Shown here piece by piece: positions 12,089-24,573 of a stretch of 64,000 nt of DNA. A model generated the notes under the pieces. It saw nothing but the letters and a program-made list of their open reading frames with translations. It was not told the DNA's origin and did no database searches. The number at the start of each line of letters is the position of its first letter. The first letter of the stretch is position 1. Origin of the DNA: Alitta virens (Eukaryota > Annelida > Polychaeta > Phyllodocida > Nereididae); the NCBI GenBank assembly GCA_932294295.1, contig OW028579.1, forward strand, positions 31,073,250 through 31,137,249, written 5' to 3'. Position numbers and translations under genes: made by a program.

Positions 12089-12572
12089 AAAACTCCAGTA
12101 AACTATGTCCTTACATTGAATTGTGGGCTCGATAAAACTGTGTCAAATTATGCGTTACTATGTCTATTATGGAATTGTTGGCTTATATTTGACAATATAT
12201 AGTTAAACATGGTTCTGTGTATCCCTGAATAATGTGAAGATAGCTGTGATTTGCTCTGAAATGACAATTGACCACCTGATGATGACAGGCTAATAAGTCT
12301 TGTCCACCAATCTGTCGTTTCCTTTTCATTCATCAAGAGCTTTGGTGATGGCCAACGTGCTGGCCTGATGATGACAGATTAGGCCTAGTGATGATTAACA
12401 GCAGCATCAGCAGCATCAGCAAAATGATGATTGATTGTGCAGTTATAATCTTTTGATTGCTCTACTGATTTAGCTCTGTCGTAATCAGCCAGCGACCGGG
12501 GTCTAGAATCTATGACATAAAGCGTTTATGATTTGGGTTTAAATCAAATGGGTTTGGTGATCTTCCAATGTG

Positions 12573-12727
12573 TACATGGCCAATTGTGCCACGTGCGTTT
12601 TCCATGCATTTGGATAAACGCATGGAAAACACATGGTTTTTGCCTCATTATAATTAGCTAAAAACAGTGTGTTTTCCATGCGTTTAACTTTCTCATGGAA
12701 AACGCACGTGGCACATTTGGCCATGTA
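12573..12727. mobile_element. TA-flanked palindromic element (MITE type B), copy 1
   Basis: Terminal inverted repeats begin TACATGGCCAA and end TTGGCCATGTA, with GTGCCACGTGCGTTTTCCAT matched on the other side. An inner hairpin, CCATGCATTTGGATAAACGC, adds a second stem. A second copy is at 38796-38945 and an end fragment at 18103-18120. TA at each border suggests a Tc1/mariner-type non-autonomous element; that assignment is inference. Confidence 0.8.
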
Positions 12728-12948
12728 GATGTGAATTGTCTTAGTAGCTTTGGTCTACTTGTTTGGCTTTAAACTTTGCAAGGATCTGAAGTCTGCCAAG
12801 CATGCAATGTATCCTTCTAGTTTATATATATGTAAATGTATGCTACTACAGTAATTAAAACTGCCTACCCTCTGCCTAATTGCATCATTGCGCAGTATGC
12901 CAGAACCAAAATGTGTATTTGCTGCATCAAAAATGGTCAAATATGATA

Positions 12949-13293
12949 GTTACAATAATGAAGATGGTACAAGGGTTTTTAGTTGCAATGCCAAATATGG
13001 TGGTTAATATCCCAATAATGGTAGTTGCAATGCCAAATACAGTAGTCACTATGCCAAATATGGTAGATGCAATGCCAAATATGGCGGTTGATATCCCAAT
13101 GATGAAAGCAGCAATGCCAAATATGGTAGTGGCAATGTCGAAGATAAATGCAATGCCAAATATGACAGTTGCTATGTCAAAGATAGTAGTTGCAATGTCA
13201 AATATGGTATTTGCCATGCCAAATATGACAGTTGCTATGTCAAAGATGGTAGGTGCAATGCCAAACACAGTAGTTACTACAACAAAGATGGTA
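12949..13293. repeat. 21-bp minisatellite (about 16 units)
   Basis: Unit about GTTGCAATGCCAAATATGGTA. One unit (12949-12969) is followed after 12 bp by 15 contiguous units, of which one is 18 bp long. The unit contains no stop in one frame on either strand, which explains the open frames of 153 codons (+) and 125 codons (-) here. Confidence 0.9.
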
Positions 13294-13989
13294 ATAAAAC
13301 TCATCCATTATGTTTGGAAAGGGAATATGATTTTACAGTAAGCCAACACTTGTTAGAAAAGTCAACACATCTGAAGGCTTGGTGTTTAGTTTTTAGCTGG
13401 TGCACAGGATAGGACATTATTTCGTAAAGCGTGTAAAGAGAGCAACGACAAGTTATCCCAAGTTATGAGTTTGCTCAGTGTGGATCGATGGAAACGGCTT
13501 GTGTCTTTTGCTTTCACTTAAGAAATATGACTCTGTCAATATTATGAGTCCTGCTTCTAGTATGCAGTCACACTGCTTGATCCCAGGGCCAGAATACGGG
13601 CAGTAAGGAGTGGAATATGCAAAAGGTGGGACATTACATATACTTTATGGGTATTGGAAGTGTGTCACTCTTTTCAGTGCCGTTTCTACTCCTGTATGCT
13701 CTACTGTATGCACTAAGATATGTTAAAATCTAAATGTTCGCTCTAGTTTGTTGAATACACTAGCCATGTGATGGCAATATTGTAATGGGGGAAAAAAAAA
13801 ACTAAATTGAACAGCAAATTGAAACAGCTGGACTAGAATATTGGATAGAATTAACATTAGCATAAAGATCAACATCAAGTATTTTGATCTAATATTCAAG
13901 CATCATCCGAAAACAGTACATGAATACAGAGTGTAACTTACATTCTACTTCAAAACCTTTCTAAGTGCATTTTCTAAAGGCATTCAGGA

Positions 13990-14178
13990 AAAGTCATGCA
14001 AGAACATGTCAAAAGCACTTGACCTTATTTGAACAAGGTGACATGATCAATATTCAAGGTCAAAGGGTCAGAGCGAAGGTCACGCTTGTTGTGAATTGGC
14101 AAATGACTGTCACTCCAAGTTCAAGGTCATTGTGACGCTTCTGTGACCTCATTGTGACCTAACAGTGACCTTTGACCT
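13990..14178. promoter_or_regulatory. AGGTCA half-site cluster with perfect DR1
   Basis: Eight or more AGGTCA/TGACCT-like words lie in 190 bp. TGACCTTTGACCT at 14166-14178 is a perfect direct repeat with one base between (DR1, the RXR/HNF4/COUP-TF type). AGGTCAAAGGGTCA at 14057-14070 is a near-perfect direct repeat. The same words also occur in repeats here (8265-8750), so a repeat origin is possible. Confidence 0.45.
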
Positions 14179-14334
14179 AAATTGTCATGACACGAAGCCA
14201 AGTGTAAAGGAATTTGCCCCAGCAATTATTACGGGCCCTTGGACAATAAGGATGAAAATTGGTCTGTCACATCTGATTGGTCAATCTCACGTGAGATTAC
14301 CACAACTGGCTTGTTTTCACACTTCTCTGGGGTC

Positions 14335-14535
14335 CTGGAGGTATTACATAAATGTATACCAAATCAATCCATTTATAGCAGGTATTACATGAGTTAAAAC
14401 AGAAGCAATCCATTTCTAACAGGTATTACATGAGGCTGTCATGAGCGTAAACCGAAGTAGTCCCATTTCTATTAAATTAATTTAATAAATCCGTTTCGTT
14501 TTTAACAGGTATTATATTAGTTCAAACCAAATGAA
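14335..14535. repeat. Degenerate direct repeat
   Basis: The words ATCCATTT, AACAGGTATTACATGAG recur around 14340, 14380, 14420 and 14505 with variable spacing. Confidence 0.55.
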
Positions 14536-15519
14536 TGAATCTGGGCCTGGACAAGTTTTACATGGTTAATTGGTGAAAATTTGACTTCAGTACATTGAGT
14601 AGCAAAAATTCTCTAAATAAACTGATTGTTGGAATTATGCTTGGTGACATACTTTGACCTGCATTTATTTGACACAGAATGCATTGTATGATATTTGGGC
14701 AAACCAGACCTCTGAAAAGATGCAAGATACTGGCTCGCATGAACAAAATAGCTAAAGAAAAGAGCATTTTGATTTGTAAATTGTTTTAGGCGGATGCTGT
14801 CCAATTATTTAGCTCACTTGTTGTTGCTTGTCTGGAATGATAGATTAAGTAACTGCTCATTTAGATCCATGTGACATTAAATAAATGAAAGCGAATTATC
14901 CTTTTTAGTCTAGATGGAGATAAGGCAATTGCAATTTTGGAGCCTCTCTGCATCCGCAATTACGACTTGTGACTCGACTTTCATGTTTTAATGAGACTCG
15001 CTTCTCGCAGGCTGCTGAAAATACCACATTGTGGCTGTCTGAGTGAAAATAAAGAAGAAAAAGGGGAAAGAAACTGCTGCTGCTGATTTGATTAGGATGC
15101 GTTCAATAAAACACACAGTGCAAAAGACAGCTCCCCCTCCCCTCCCTTTCTCCATATTGCCAGTTTCTCAATTATCAGCTCTCAGGGAGTATTTATGACT
15201 GATCAAAAGGAATTGAAAAGCCCCCAACAAGATAATTTGTTTCTTTAATTACTGTCTTATGTTGCTGCCTTATATGCTGCTGGCGTTTACTTCCCTCAAA
15301 GTACTTAATTATAGGCTCCTAGATTTGGTTGCTCTTCTCACTGAAATTTACAAGCAAATTAAATGTCATTAACAGTTTCTTGTGAGTCCACCTGTCTTTA
15401 TTATCCGTCTGTTATTATTTAAGCTGTCTTTGAATGTTTCTACTCTGTCTCTATCTCTCTTGCTGTCTGTGTTTCTATCTGTCTGATTCTGTCTCTGTTG
15501 AGATGGAAGGACAATAAAA

Positions 15520-15665
15520 TACCTAGAATAACATAAAGATAATATAATATAACATAGATACAAGATAAAATAACATAAGATAAGATAACGTAACACAGAG
15601 ACTAGGCAAGATAACATAACATTTAGTTAAGATAAGACAAAATAAGATAAGATAAGATAAGATAA
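15520..15665. repeat. AAGAT/ACATA-type microsatellite
   Basis: Runs of ATAAC, ATAAGAT and a clean AAGATAAGATAAGATAAGAT stretch at the right end. Confidence 0.8.
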
Positions 15666-16260
15666 GTCATTAGTCGTAGAATGACCACGTGAGTGTTGAG
15701 TGGACCATTTCCGCTTCCTGTGACCTTGAGCCAGGGAGTGGGTTGCTTTAGAGGTCATTGATCAAGAGGACCTGGGAGGACCTTAAAGGCAATTTGTAGG
15801 GTGTAAAGGTCAGGGTGTGAGGAAAGGTCGATGGGGCATTATGGAAAGGACATTATAAAAGGGCAGGGGATCAGAGGAGTTAAGCTGTGGCTAATTGGGA
15901 GGGCAATTGACTGCCCCACATGCACGGCACAAGCACGCCCTGGCATGTGGTGTGCTGTAGATGCAACAGGTGCTGGTCTCTTATTACAGGAATGTTAAGG
16001 CAATTCCATTAAAGTGAAGTGATTGTGAACTGGTTCAGGCATTGTACTGCCAAACTGGGCTGCTGTGCAATAGCCATTGATTGGTCACTGCACAGCAGCT
16101 GGACTGCCAGTTTCCTTTGACTTTAGGTTATGTGTACGGGCATTATAAAGTTATCTGACCACCCTTGGTGCAAATTGTACTGTAGCTAGGTGTTCTAAAT
16201 AGTGAGGTAAAGTAATGGACCATAAATAGGCTTAGTGTTGATGTGGTTTAATATTGAGGT

Positions 16261-16452
16261 GGTCGAGGCCTAGCTCAGTGGTAGCGTGCTGGGCTTCCAA
16301 CCTATGGGTCCCTAGTTCAATTCCTGGTCAAGCCTAAGTTAGATGACTGTTTCTTAATCCATCATCTCATTGCCATGGTCCCTACCTGTCCTAATTAGCC
16401 CATCAGGTGCAGAAATACAGGACGTAAAGCCCTAATCCACCACCACCACCAC
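16261..16452 (+). mobile_element. tRNA-derived SINE, family 1 (diverged)
   Basis: Full-length, more diverged copy: the A box is TAGCTCAGTGGTAGCGT and the B box AGTTCAATTCC. The body motifs ATTGCCATGGTCCC and GGACGTAAAGCC are intact, ending in a CCA triplet repeat. Confidence 0.87.
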
Positions 16453-16687
16453 TCTAGTGAGACCATTTCACCATTATGAACAATAAGATTTGAACCAAAA
16501 AGTGGCCATAATAGAGATGTTATTGATTGATTGATTGATTTGTTCATTCGTTCATTGAATGCCTGAACCCATCTGTACCTAAGTCTGACCTGATTAGCAT
16601 GCTGTAAGCATTAATAATGTGATAACATTGACTGTTGGTGCTGGCATAACAATGCTGGCCTGATACGCTTGATAAATGATTGATTAT

Positions 16688-17020
16688 AGTGCCCAGCAGA
16701 AAAGTGGTTACACTGGCAAACATTACAAAGTGTTTCAGTCTTTCAAAGTGCTTCTGCCACGTCATATTGGTTGTTATTGTTAGTAGGTTTTAGCGGTAAA
16801 AGACCATTGAATATCACCAGCAGCCACCCTTAACTGTTTATAAATATAGTAATCAACATTTTAGGATAATCGCTGTGTTGGTTAAAATTCTCGGCTGATT
16901 GAGCAAATTGAATAGCTTTTGGACAGTAGTTTCACAAAACAAAGCAGTGATCTACATCACATGAGCACTTTATTTAGTGCTTGCCCAACTCACTGTGTAA
17001 CCACTAATATGCTGGGCACT
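16688..17020. mobile_element. Short inverted-repeat element (MITE type A), copy 2
   Basis: Ends AGTGCCCAGCA and TGCTGGGCACT are inverted repeats, and both changed together relative to copy 1 (T to C on the left, A to G on the right). The interior follows copy 1 with an extra insertion near 16800-16850. The flanks ATTAT and CTATAAT may be remnants of target duplication. Confidence 0.75.
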
Positions 17021-17502
17021 CTATAATAAGTGTTCACTACTCCTGCATACATTTCTTGCCTTCAGTCTGGATACTTGTATTTCTCGTTCAGTTGCTAGTA
17101 AAGACTAAAGAGTATACATTATGGTCGTCTCGGATGCTAATGGTTCAATTGTGGAATGTTTAAAAGAATGGTTTCACAGCTTTATTAGACTTTCATGTCA
17201 GCTGTTGATTCAAATGGGGAAATATATCATGTTCCCTGAAATGAAAAATATTGAGTAATCCACTAAGATTGACCTAGTTAATGTTAGACACATCGCTGTA
17301 GAGATTGTTGCCTTACATCAAATGAAATGATACAATAAAACAGAACTTGCCATGAAAACCATTTGGTTTAATATGTACTTAATGGTGAGCTAGTCTTTAA
17401 ATCTGAGATGAATTGGTACGGATAGTTCGGACCAACATTTTTTTAATCCAATCATATTCTTGCTGTTGTTGTTTACCTCCCAGGACCACCTCACCATTAA
17501 GA

Positions 17503-17696
17503 CCGGTGGTGGGTGGGTGAACCAGCGCTTTATGTCCTGTATTTCTGCTGCTGTTGGGCTAATTAGGACAGGCAGGGACCACGGCAATGAGATGAAGGAT
17601 AAAACAGCCATCCAACTTAGGCTCGACCAGGAATTGAACCAGGGACCAAGTGGTTGGAATCCTAATGCGCTGCCACTGAGCTAAGCCCCCACCCCC
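17503..17696 (-). mobile_element. tRNA-derived SINE, family 1, reverse orientation
   Basis: Full-length copy on the minus strand: the GGTGGTGGGTGGG end is at the left and the tRNA head (complement of GGGGGCTTAGCTCAGTGGC) at the right. Open frames on both strands here are translations of the SINE body. Confidence 0.88.
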
Positions 17697-18102
17697 ATTA
17701 AGTCCAGCAAAATTAGTGCCAAGGGTGGTCTCATTGGTGAGGTTTCACTGTAGTGAGGTGGTCATCAGGTGGTCTTCCATTGTAATTGCCATGTCAGGTC
17801 ACACGATACCTCTGAACCTAGTATTAGGATTCCTAGAAAGGAAATTGGGACTTGTCGATGAGTTTCTATAAGACAAGATACTTCCCCTTGTCTAACAATG
17901 AGACATAGCCTATGTAATGGCACTAAGAAGACAATGAAATAGCCAATTAAGTGTCTAATGTTTCCGGTTCATGCCAATTAAGGGCTAATGACCTTGACCT
18001 TTTTTCAGGTCAGTAGGTCACTGGGCTAATGTCCACAAATGACTTCTCACTGAATGTAATTGAATTTCTTGAGTTGCCATTTGTGACACATGTACACACA
18101 TT

Positions 18103-18120
18103 GGCACATTTGGCCATGTA
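18103..18120 (+). mobile_element. MITE type B end fragment
   Basis: GGCACATTTGGCCATGTA equals the right terminus of the two full copies. No left end is seen nearby. Confidence 0.5.
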
Positions 18121-18887
18121 GGTGTTGAAGAAGTCCGAGAATTAAGGCCACCTCAATACTAAGCCCACTTCAGTGATTCACTAGATGTTCTTCATTGTTG
18201 AGTTCACTGTATCAGATTTTTTTTTAAATTCAGAAGAAGTAGAAATATATATATTGCAATATAATTTTGTTGAAATTTTACGAAAATGTAAATAAATAAA
18301 TGTATTGGAAATATAAATAACTAAAATTCGATAAAATACATTAACAGCATGTTAATTTATCTTCAAATAAAGTCAATTAATGTGAACCTCTTCTCTAATG
18401 TCATTGACCAAGCAGTCTGTCACTCTATTAGCTATTTCCAGTGGTCAAAATCTGATTAACATCCCAATTATGACAAAGGATTGACCAACAGCAAATCCAA
18501 CACAAATTGTGTATTTTGTAGAGAAGCTATACAAGAAAAAGAATGTAGTTTCTTCTTGCTAGGCTCCTATTAATGTCTGTCAGTTCAGCATTGACCAAAC
18601 TGTCAAGGCATCATCTTGGCTTGAATAGAGAATCTTTAGAGATATTCAGATGTGTCCATCAAACAGATAACTGATACCAGCCAGAAAATTGGAAAGCAGG
18701 GCCTTCTCACAATTGGATGTTCGACTTGGAGATCCAGTTTCAAATTGGATTCATCATCATCATCTTCGTTCATTTTGAGATTCTGTGAACTCATTTTGGT
18801 ACAGCAAGACCTAAATTGCCAAAAGTGTCATTCATGTTGTCAACTTTTCACAGTCAAGTGGATGTATAACTGCAGTTGCTGGGGATA

Positions 18888-18945
18888 TGGGAAGATATGG
18901 GAAGATATGGGAAGATATTGGAAGATATGGAAGATATGGAAGAGA
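18888..18945. repeat. GGAAGATAT tandem repeat
   Basis: Five to six units of GGGAAGATAT, shortening to GGAAGATAT at the right. Confidence 0.85.
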
Positions 18946-21049
18946 AAACAGGAAGATATGTCAGAGCAGGGAGATATATCTAGGTCTATGGGATTGTGGT
19001 TGATTGTCACACTGAGGTTCAACCTTTATATCGAATTGCAAATAGCTTAATTGAGAAATTTGTCAGAGTTGGCCATTCTACAATGTACAAAAGATGGTTA
19101 TCCTAAATTGAAATCTGATATGGATCATAGAGATCTAGTGCCATTGTTTCCATTGAAAGACTTTATAATGCAAGTCTCAACCATATGAATATGGGAAGAT
19201 CTAATAGGCCAGCTGACTGACCACTGTGACCAGTTTACCTACTGGCAGATGTAACGATGAGATAATAAGAGAACCAAATGACTGAAGAGCCAACCTTGGC
19301 AGTTGACTAAATCAAGGACCAACAGATTGACCGACTGACCACACACATTGACCGACTGACCAACCATCCAACAAAACCAATCCACTAACCGAAAACTGGG
19401 GACAGTTGGTCGGTAGTTCTAACGCTTAAGGTTCTTTTTCAAATTCAAAACATTTGTCACCCCGAATAGAAGCTAAAAACTTCCAGTACCATCCTCATCA
19501 ACAGCAGCAGCAGCAGGAGGAAAGCATCTGTGAAAACCTTTGTGACGTCTGTCATTCTTATCTTCAATTATTCAGCACACGCATTGCACACACACTGGGG
19601 AAAGAGGGTCTCCTTGCTTAATTCCTTTTCAAGGTCATTTGGGTGTCACTTTGACCTTGACAAGCTCATCCAGGGCACAAGGGCAAAAGCCAAGGGCAAC
19701 TCAAGGTCAAATATGTGTTATGTCCCATGATCCCTTGTGTGTACCCCCTGGCAGCTGTGTCACCCCCTGATCCATGTTTAATTACTTGTGTATCTAATGT
19801 GTAGAGCTGCATTGTCTAGGGCTTCAGTATTGCCTCATTCGTTACTGTCAGCTGTCTCACAACAGCTTTCCTGTTTGTTTCAGGTGTTCTCCTTATTTTC
19901 CTTCTTCAATGCCTTTTTCTGTTGTTTTTGGGTACTTATCTCATTATCAAGTTTGCATTTCTCACTCGGGATTTTGAAGTTTTATTTAGATGAAAAGGTG
20001 TTATAAGTAGGAAATTAGATTTTACACACAGATAAAAATTAGACTAGGAGACTACACGATATACGAAAACATAAGTTTTGTTGACGTTTTAAAAAAAATA
20101 ACAGTTGTTGAGACTTTTTATGGCATTTTCTGTTGTTTTTAGGTGCTAATTTATTATCTGTATTAATTAGCTGCTGAAATCATTTGTCTCCACATATGGC
20201 AAACTGACACTTAGCTCCAATTGCACTTATTCTCTCACTGGTTGATTACAGAGCTCCTTGATTGACATTATTAAGCTGCCATGGGGATTTAAATTGCTTT
20301 TTAAGGTTGATTCATACATTCTATAAGTCACCAGTAGGTGGCAAATATATTGTCAGAGACAATATTCTCCACTCAGCTGCTGTGAGCCAATCACAGTCTG
20401 CTTCATTGTCATCCAGCATAAGTGTATGTTGTACAGCAGCAGAGTATATTGGACAGCTACTAAGTATATTGGACAGCTGTAGTTGGTGCCCTCTCTTGCA
20501 TTGAGGTGTATATCGTACAATGTACGGTGGCGCTCTCTGTCATGGCGAATGTAAGCTATGGTGGATGGTGCGTCGTCCAACATACAGATTTGTGGGATTC
20601 TGAATATATTTACTCCTTGTTGAACTCCTCACCATCCATTAAATATTGTTATGATATTTTCATATTGATCCTATTGTATGCAATGCTAATGAATCTATTA
20701 TTTCATCACTTTTAAGTAGTGACATTATTTTGTTCTTTCTATTGTTACTATCTTTTAATGACCTCATTCCATTTCAATTCCAACTCATCTCCCATTTCTT
20801 CTTGTCATTTCTTTTCCTCTTGTTGCCTCTTCAATTTCTGTCATCCTACCCCACCTCTGTGTCCAGCATTATTGACACGTCTTCAGAATGTCTGAAATTT
20901 GAGAGGGCCATTTTCTGAAATTTCCTTTCTCATTATCTTGACAAACACTCCAAGGAATTGCTGAACGGGCTTCAGTTTTCATCGACATGTGGAATTTGAT
21001 TGTTAACTAAAGCATGTTTACACTTTTGGAGCTCTGATAGTCTAGAGAG

Positions 21050-21234
21050 GGTGGGGGCCTAGCTCAGTGGTAGCGCGCTGGGCTTCCAACCACTGGGTCC
21101 CGGGTTCAATTCCCGATTGAGCCTATGTTGGATGGCTGTTTCATCCTTCGTCTCATTGCCATGGTCCCTGCCTGTCCTAATTAGCCCATCAGGTGCAGAA
21201 GTACAGGACGTAAAGCCCTAATCCACCCACCCAC
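21050..21234 (+). mobile_element. tRNA-derived SINE, family 1 (best full copy)
   Basis: A tRNA-like head contains an A box (TAGCTCAGTGGTAGCGC) and a B box (GGTTCAATTCC), the internal RNA polymerase III promoter. The anticodon loop CTTCCAA gives UCC, suggesting descent from tRNA-Gly. A conserved body follows, with CATTGCCATGGTCCCTGCC, CCTAATTAGCCCATCAGG and TACAGGACGTAAAGCC, then a short CCACC-rich end instead of poly-A. Five other copies in the window share this order. Confidence 0.9.
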
Positions 21235-21526
21235 CTCTGATAGTCTAAAATGGAGGTCAGTTATGTTACCCACTTTGAGGAATATTTAGAAATATTTAGA
21301 AGATAGAGGGAAATTTGTTTTGCAGACATTTCATTGCAATGTGAAATCATGATGACATTTATGAACTTTGACAAGTCAAAATGCTTAGGGTAACATATTC
21401 AGTCTCAAACTATTTTACAAAATGGCCCTTATAGTAATTAATATAAAGATAAACTGTAGAAACATTAAAAAGTTTATAGTGGCTTTAAGGTTTGATAGCC
21501 ATTATGTTTTGATTTTGGGAAAAAGT

Positions 21527-21816
21527 GCAGTATAGCGGACCCAGATTTATGACCATATTTAACGAGTATCATTGCCAGGCCTATGACGTAAAAATGCTTG
21601 AAATCTATGCATGACGTCACAAACTAATGTAGTTTTGACGGCGGTTAATTTTTACGGTAAAGATAGCGCTTATTTTTACTGGTTCTGAATCTTAGCTCCT
21701 GCCCCCAAACCCCCTGCTCATTTACACCAATTTTTTTCAAACTTGTGAAATATTTGATAAAATTTAATTTTTAATGGACGCCAAATATGGGCATAAATTT
21801 GGGTCCGCTATACTGC
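21527..21816. mobile_element. Inverted-repeat element (MITE type C)
   Basis: The left end GCAGTATAGCGGACCCAGAT and the complement of the right end GCAGTATAGCGGACCCAAAT match over about 38 bp with few differences. The interior is AT-rich, with TGACGTCA and no ORF. The CAG start could fit an hAT-type element, but I see no clear 8-bp target duplication. Confidence 0.78.
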
Positions 21817-22504
21817 CACGAAGATCACAATACATATATATATACTGCACTAAACCCTGATTTTGTAATTATCTCTCTCAGTATTTAGAAAAGTTGAACT
21901 ATCTTTTATAAGACATTTATAAGTGTCAGTTACTGGTACTGATGCAATTTGCTATTCCGTGTACTTCGTGTCTCAAATTATAGCTTTCTAGATCAAGATG
22001 CATGATAATGGTAAATAAACACCCTATAATTCATGCTTTGTGAAAGTTGTACTATTTAATGTGTAATAAATGGAAAATCATTTGAGTCAATATGTTTACC
22101 TATTTGAGTGCAGTGTGCCATTTGTCCTCAGTCCAGTATAAATGACCATTCTCTGTGTTGTGGGGTGACAAGTGGCCTTTAATTGATTTCACCTGCAGGA
22201 AATTAATCAGGACAGGTATGCAAAGGGTATTAAAGGAGGGGGTGAGATATCACTGCTAATGTCTATAGAGCCTCGTTGTGGACAACAATAGAGCATTGTT
22301 CTGATGACGTCAGTGGGAGATGTGATGAAAGAGAGGCCGGGTGGGTTAACGAGGGTTGCTTTGCTGGCTTGAAATGAGATAGGAGTTAGGTCTCTGGCCA
22401 GGAAATTACTGCAAACCTATGTTGAACTATCTCGGTCCTAATAAATCCTCACACTGGAGTGCATGGCTTAGCCGCTCTCTGCTCAGTCAGTGCAAGGGCA
22501 ATGG

Positions 22505-23000
22505 CATTGGTTATATTGCATAGTTCTATTACATAGTTCTATTGGCTATTTCTATTGCAAAGTTCTATTGCCAAATTCTATTGCATAGTTCTATTGCCAA
22601 TTTCTATTGTAAAGTTATATTAGTAATTTCTATTGCATAGTTGAATTGGGTTATTTTCTATTGCATAGTTGTACTGGCCATTTCTCTTGCTTAGTTCTAT
22701 TGGCTATTTCTACTGCAAAGTTCCTTTTTAGCTATTTCTATTGCATAGATCTATAGATTATTTCTAATGCATAGGTCTATTGGCAATTTATATTGCAAAG
22801 TTCTTAGCTATTTCTATTGCATAGTTCTGTTGCTTAGCTCTGTTAGCTATTTTTCATTGCATTTTGCATAGGTAAATTACATAGTTCTATTGCCTAGTTC
22901 TGTTGGCTATTTCTAGTTACATAGTTCTTTTGCATAGTTATTTCATAAGTTATCTGTTCTATGAGCTATTTCTATTGGATAGTTCTATTGGCTATTTGCC
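22505..23000. repeat. Long degenerate minisatellite
   Basis: About 500 bp built of TTCTATTGCATAG and TTCTATTGGCTAT words, a period near 26 bp with many changes. Confidence 0.8.
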
Positions 23001-23349
23001 TGCATTATTGGTGCTATAATGCTATTGCTTAGGTCTTTTATTTGTCAGTACCATTTCCACATAACCACTACCTTGTTTAGGATAGCTATCATATACAATG
23101 GTAACCCCAAATTAAGACCACTTCACTATTGAGTTGTGCAGACTACCTCAATAGTAAGACCACTAACTTTCAGACTCAACTGTGTTTTTGCTGTTTATAT
23201 TATTATAATTCACCTCAGTATTAAGATCCCCTCACCATTAAGACAAAAAATTTAAAAAAACTATACCAAATGATTGTCATAATGATGATGTTTTATTGTA
23301 GTTTATTGGTCAACAACCAAACAAATCAACAATGACTTTACCATGTATG

Positions 23350-23540
23350 TAAATTAGGGTGGGGGCCTAGCTCAGTGGTAGCGCGCTGGGCTTCCAACCA
23401 CTGGGTTCGATTCCCGGTCAAGCCTAAGTTGGATGGCTGTTTCATCCTTCGTCTCATTGCCATGGTCCCTACCTGTCCTAATTAGCCCATCGGGTGCAGA
23501 AATACAGGACGTAAAGCCCTAATCCACCAGCACAACCACC
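23350..23540 (+). mobile_element. tRNA-derived SINE, family 1
   Basis: Nearly full-length copy with intact A box and B box (GGTTCGATTCC) and the same body and CCACC-rich end as the 21050 copy. It has lost about six bases just before the B box. Confidence 0.88.
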
Positions 23541-24573
23541 ATGTATGTAAATGATAGCTAGGAGATCCTTTAATAATTCTCCTAATAAGCCAAAGTGGAA
23601 TTATATGCTATGAGACACCAGTGTTATTAGATCCTATTAGTGCCTTGTTTATTATTATTCAGTAATTGTTGTCAACATTAGGAGTGTTTTCATTCATTCG
23701 TCAACATGTTATGATTGCATGGAGACCTCAGAGCGTTTTAATGGTAAACATTGATGGAGAATTCAATTAGAATTGAAGTGATATTAGAATCATGATAACG
23801 TGTGTTGCCAGAAGACCGGGCTCTTCCAAGAAATGTTTTATTTCTGTGTGATGCAGCTACCTGTCATACTGAGTTAATTGAAGCCTTAGTCATGCACGAT
23901 TGGCATTTAGAATATGTTGCTTGTGGGCTTGTCATTAAGAATAGTATTAACAGCTGATGGAATGCAAAGTCTGTTTTGTGATTATTTCTTTTTTTTGTGA
24001 CCAGAGGAAACATTATTTAAGGAGCTTCACTGATGCTAAAATTCATGCAAGTTCTCAATTTTTCAATTGAAAACAGATGGATAATATGGTGATGATATGG
24101 TCGCCAGGTTGTTTTTAATGAGGGTTGTTTTTAATGAACCTACTGGATGTGGAGGAATTGCATAGTCCAATTCAGTGTGGAAATCATTTCTTGTTGTGAA
24201 ATGCACTTTCAAGAGAACATTTTTCTACCACTACTTCATGAAAGACTTATTGTGTGCTGCTGACTGCAAACTGCCATTTGAATCCGAAGCAAATGATTTA
24301 AATTGTATGAAATTGTCTTTGGGAGCCTAATGAATCCTTTAGACATGTACAAGACACTCTCCTGTCTCCAGGGTAATTTCTTATCCGCACGTGCTGTCAC
24401 ATGACTAATGGCGCTTCTTGTGTAAGACAGACTGAAGGAAAAAACATTCAGAGCTGAGAGTTGTAGAGCACTTAAGAAACAGGGGGAACAGGATTGCCTG
24501 AACTGCGTCATCTTGTGTGAGATATGGCATTCTGCTGAAAGTGGTGTTACTTTCTTTAGTGGAGTAATGTTCC

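Larger units (their letters stand above)
9231..18880. other. Non-coding region upstream of recognised DLG exons, part 2
   Basis: No recognisable gene. It holds a 10-bp tandem repeat (9238-9276), two copies of an 87-bp sequence (10156-10242 and 12002-12088), a tRNA-like fragment (11715-11790), a TA-flanked palindromic element (12573-12727), the 21-bp minisatellite (12949-13293), an AGGTCA-rich cluster (13990-14178), a degenerate repeat (14335-14535), an AAGAT-type microsatellite (15520-15665), two SINEs (16261-16452 and 17503-17696), and an inverted-repeat element (16688-17020). Stretches such as 14540-15500 and 17700-18880 show nothing further. Confidence 0.5.

Noticed and set aside
12880..13341. 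153-codon + frame and 125-codon - frame
   Set aside because: Both are translations of the 21-bp minisatellite; an open unit with a period divisible by three gives such frames automatically.
17390..17684. ORFs on both strands, with a similar one at 4664-4849
   Set aside because: They share the peptide [12 protein letters not shown] because both are the family 1 SINE body.
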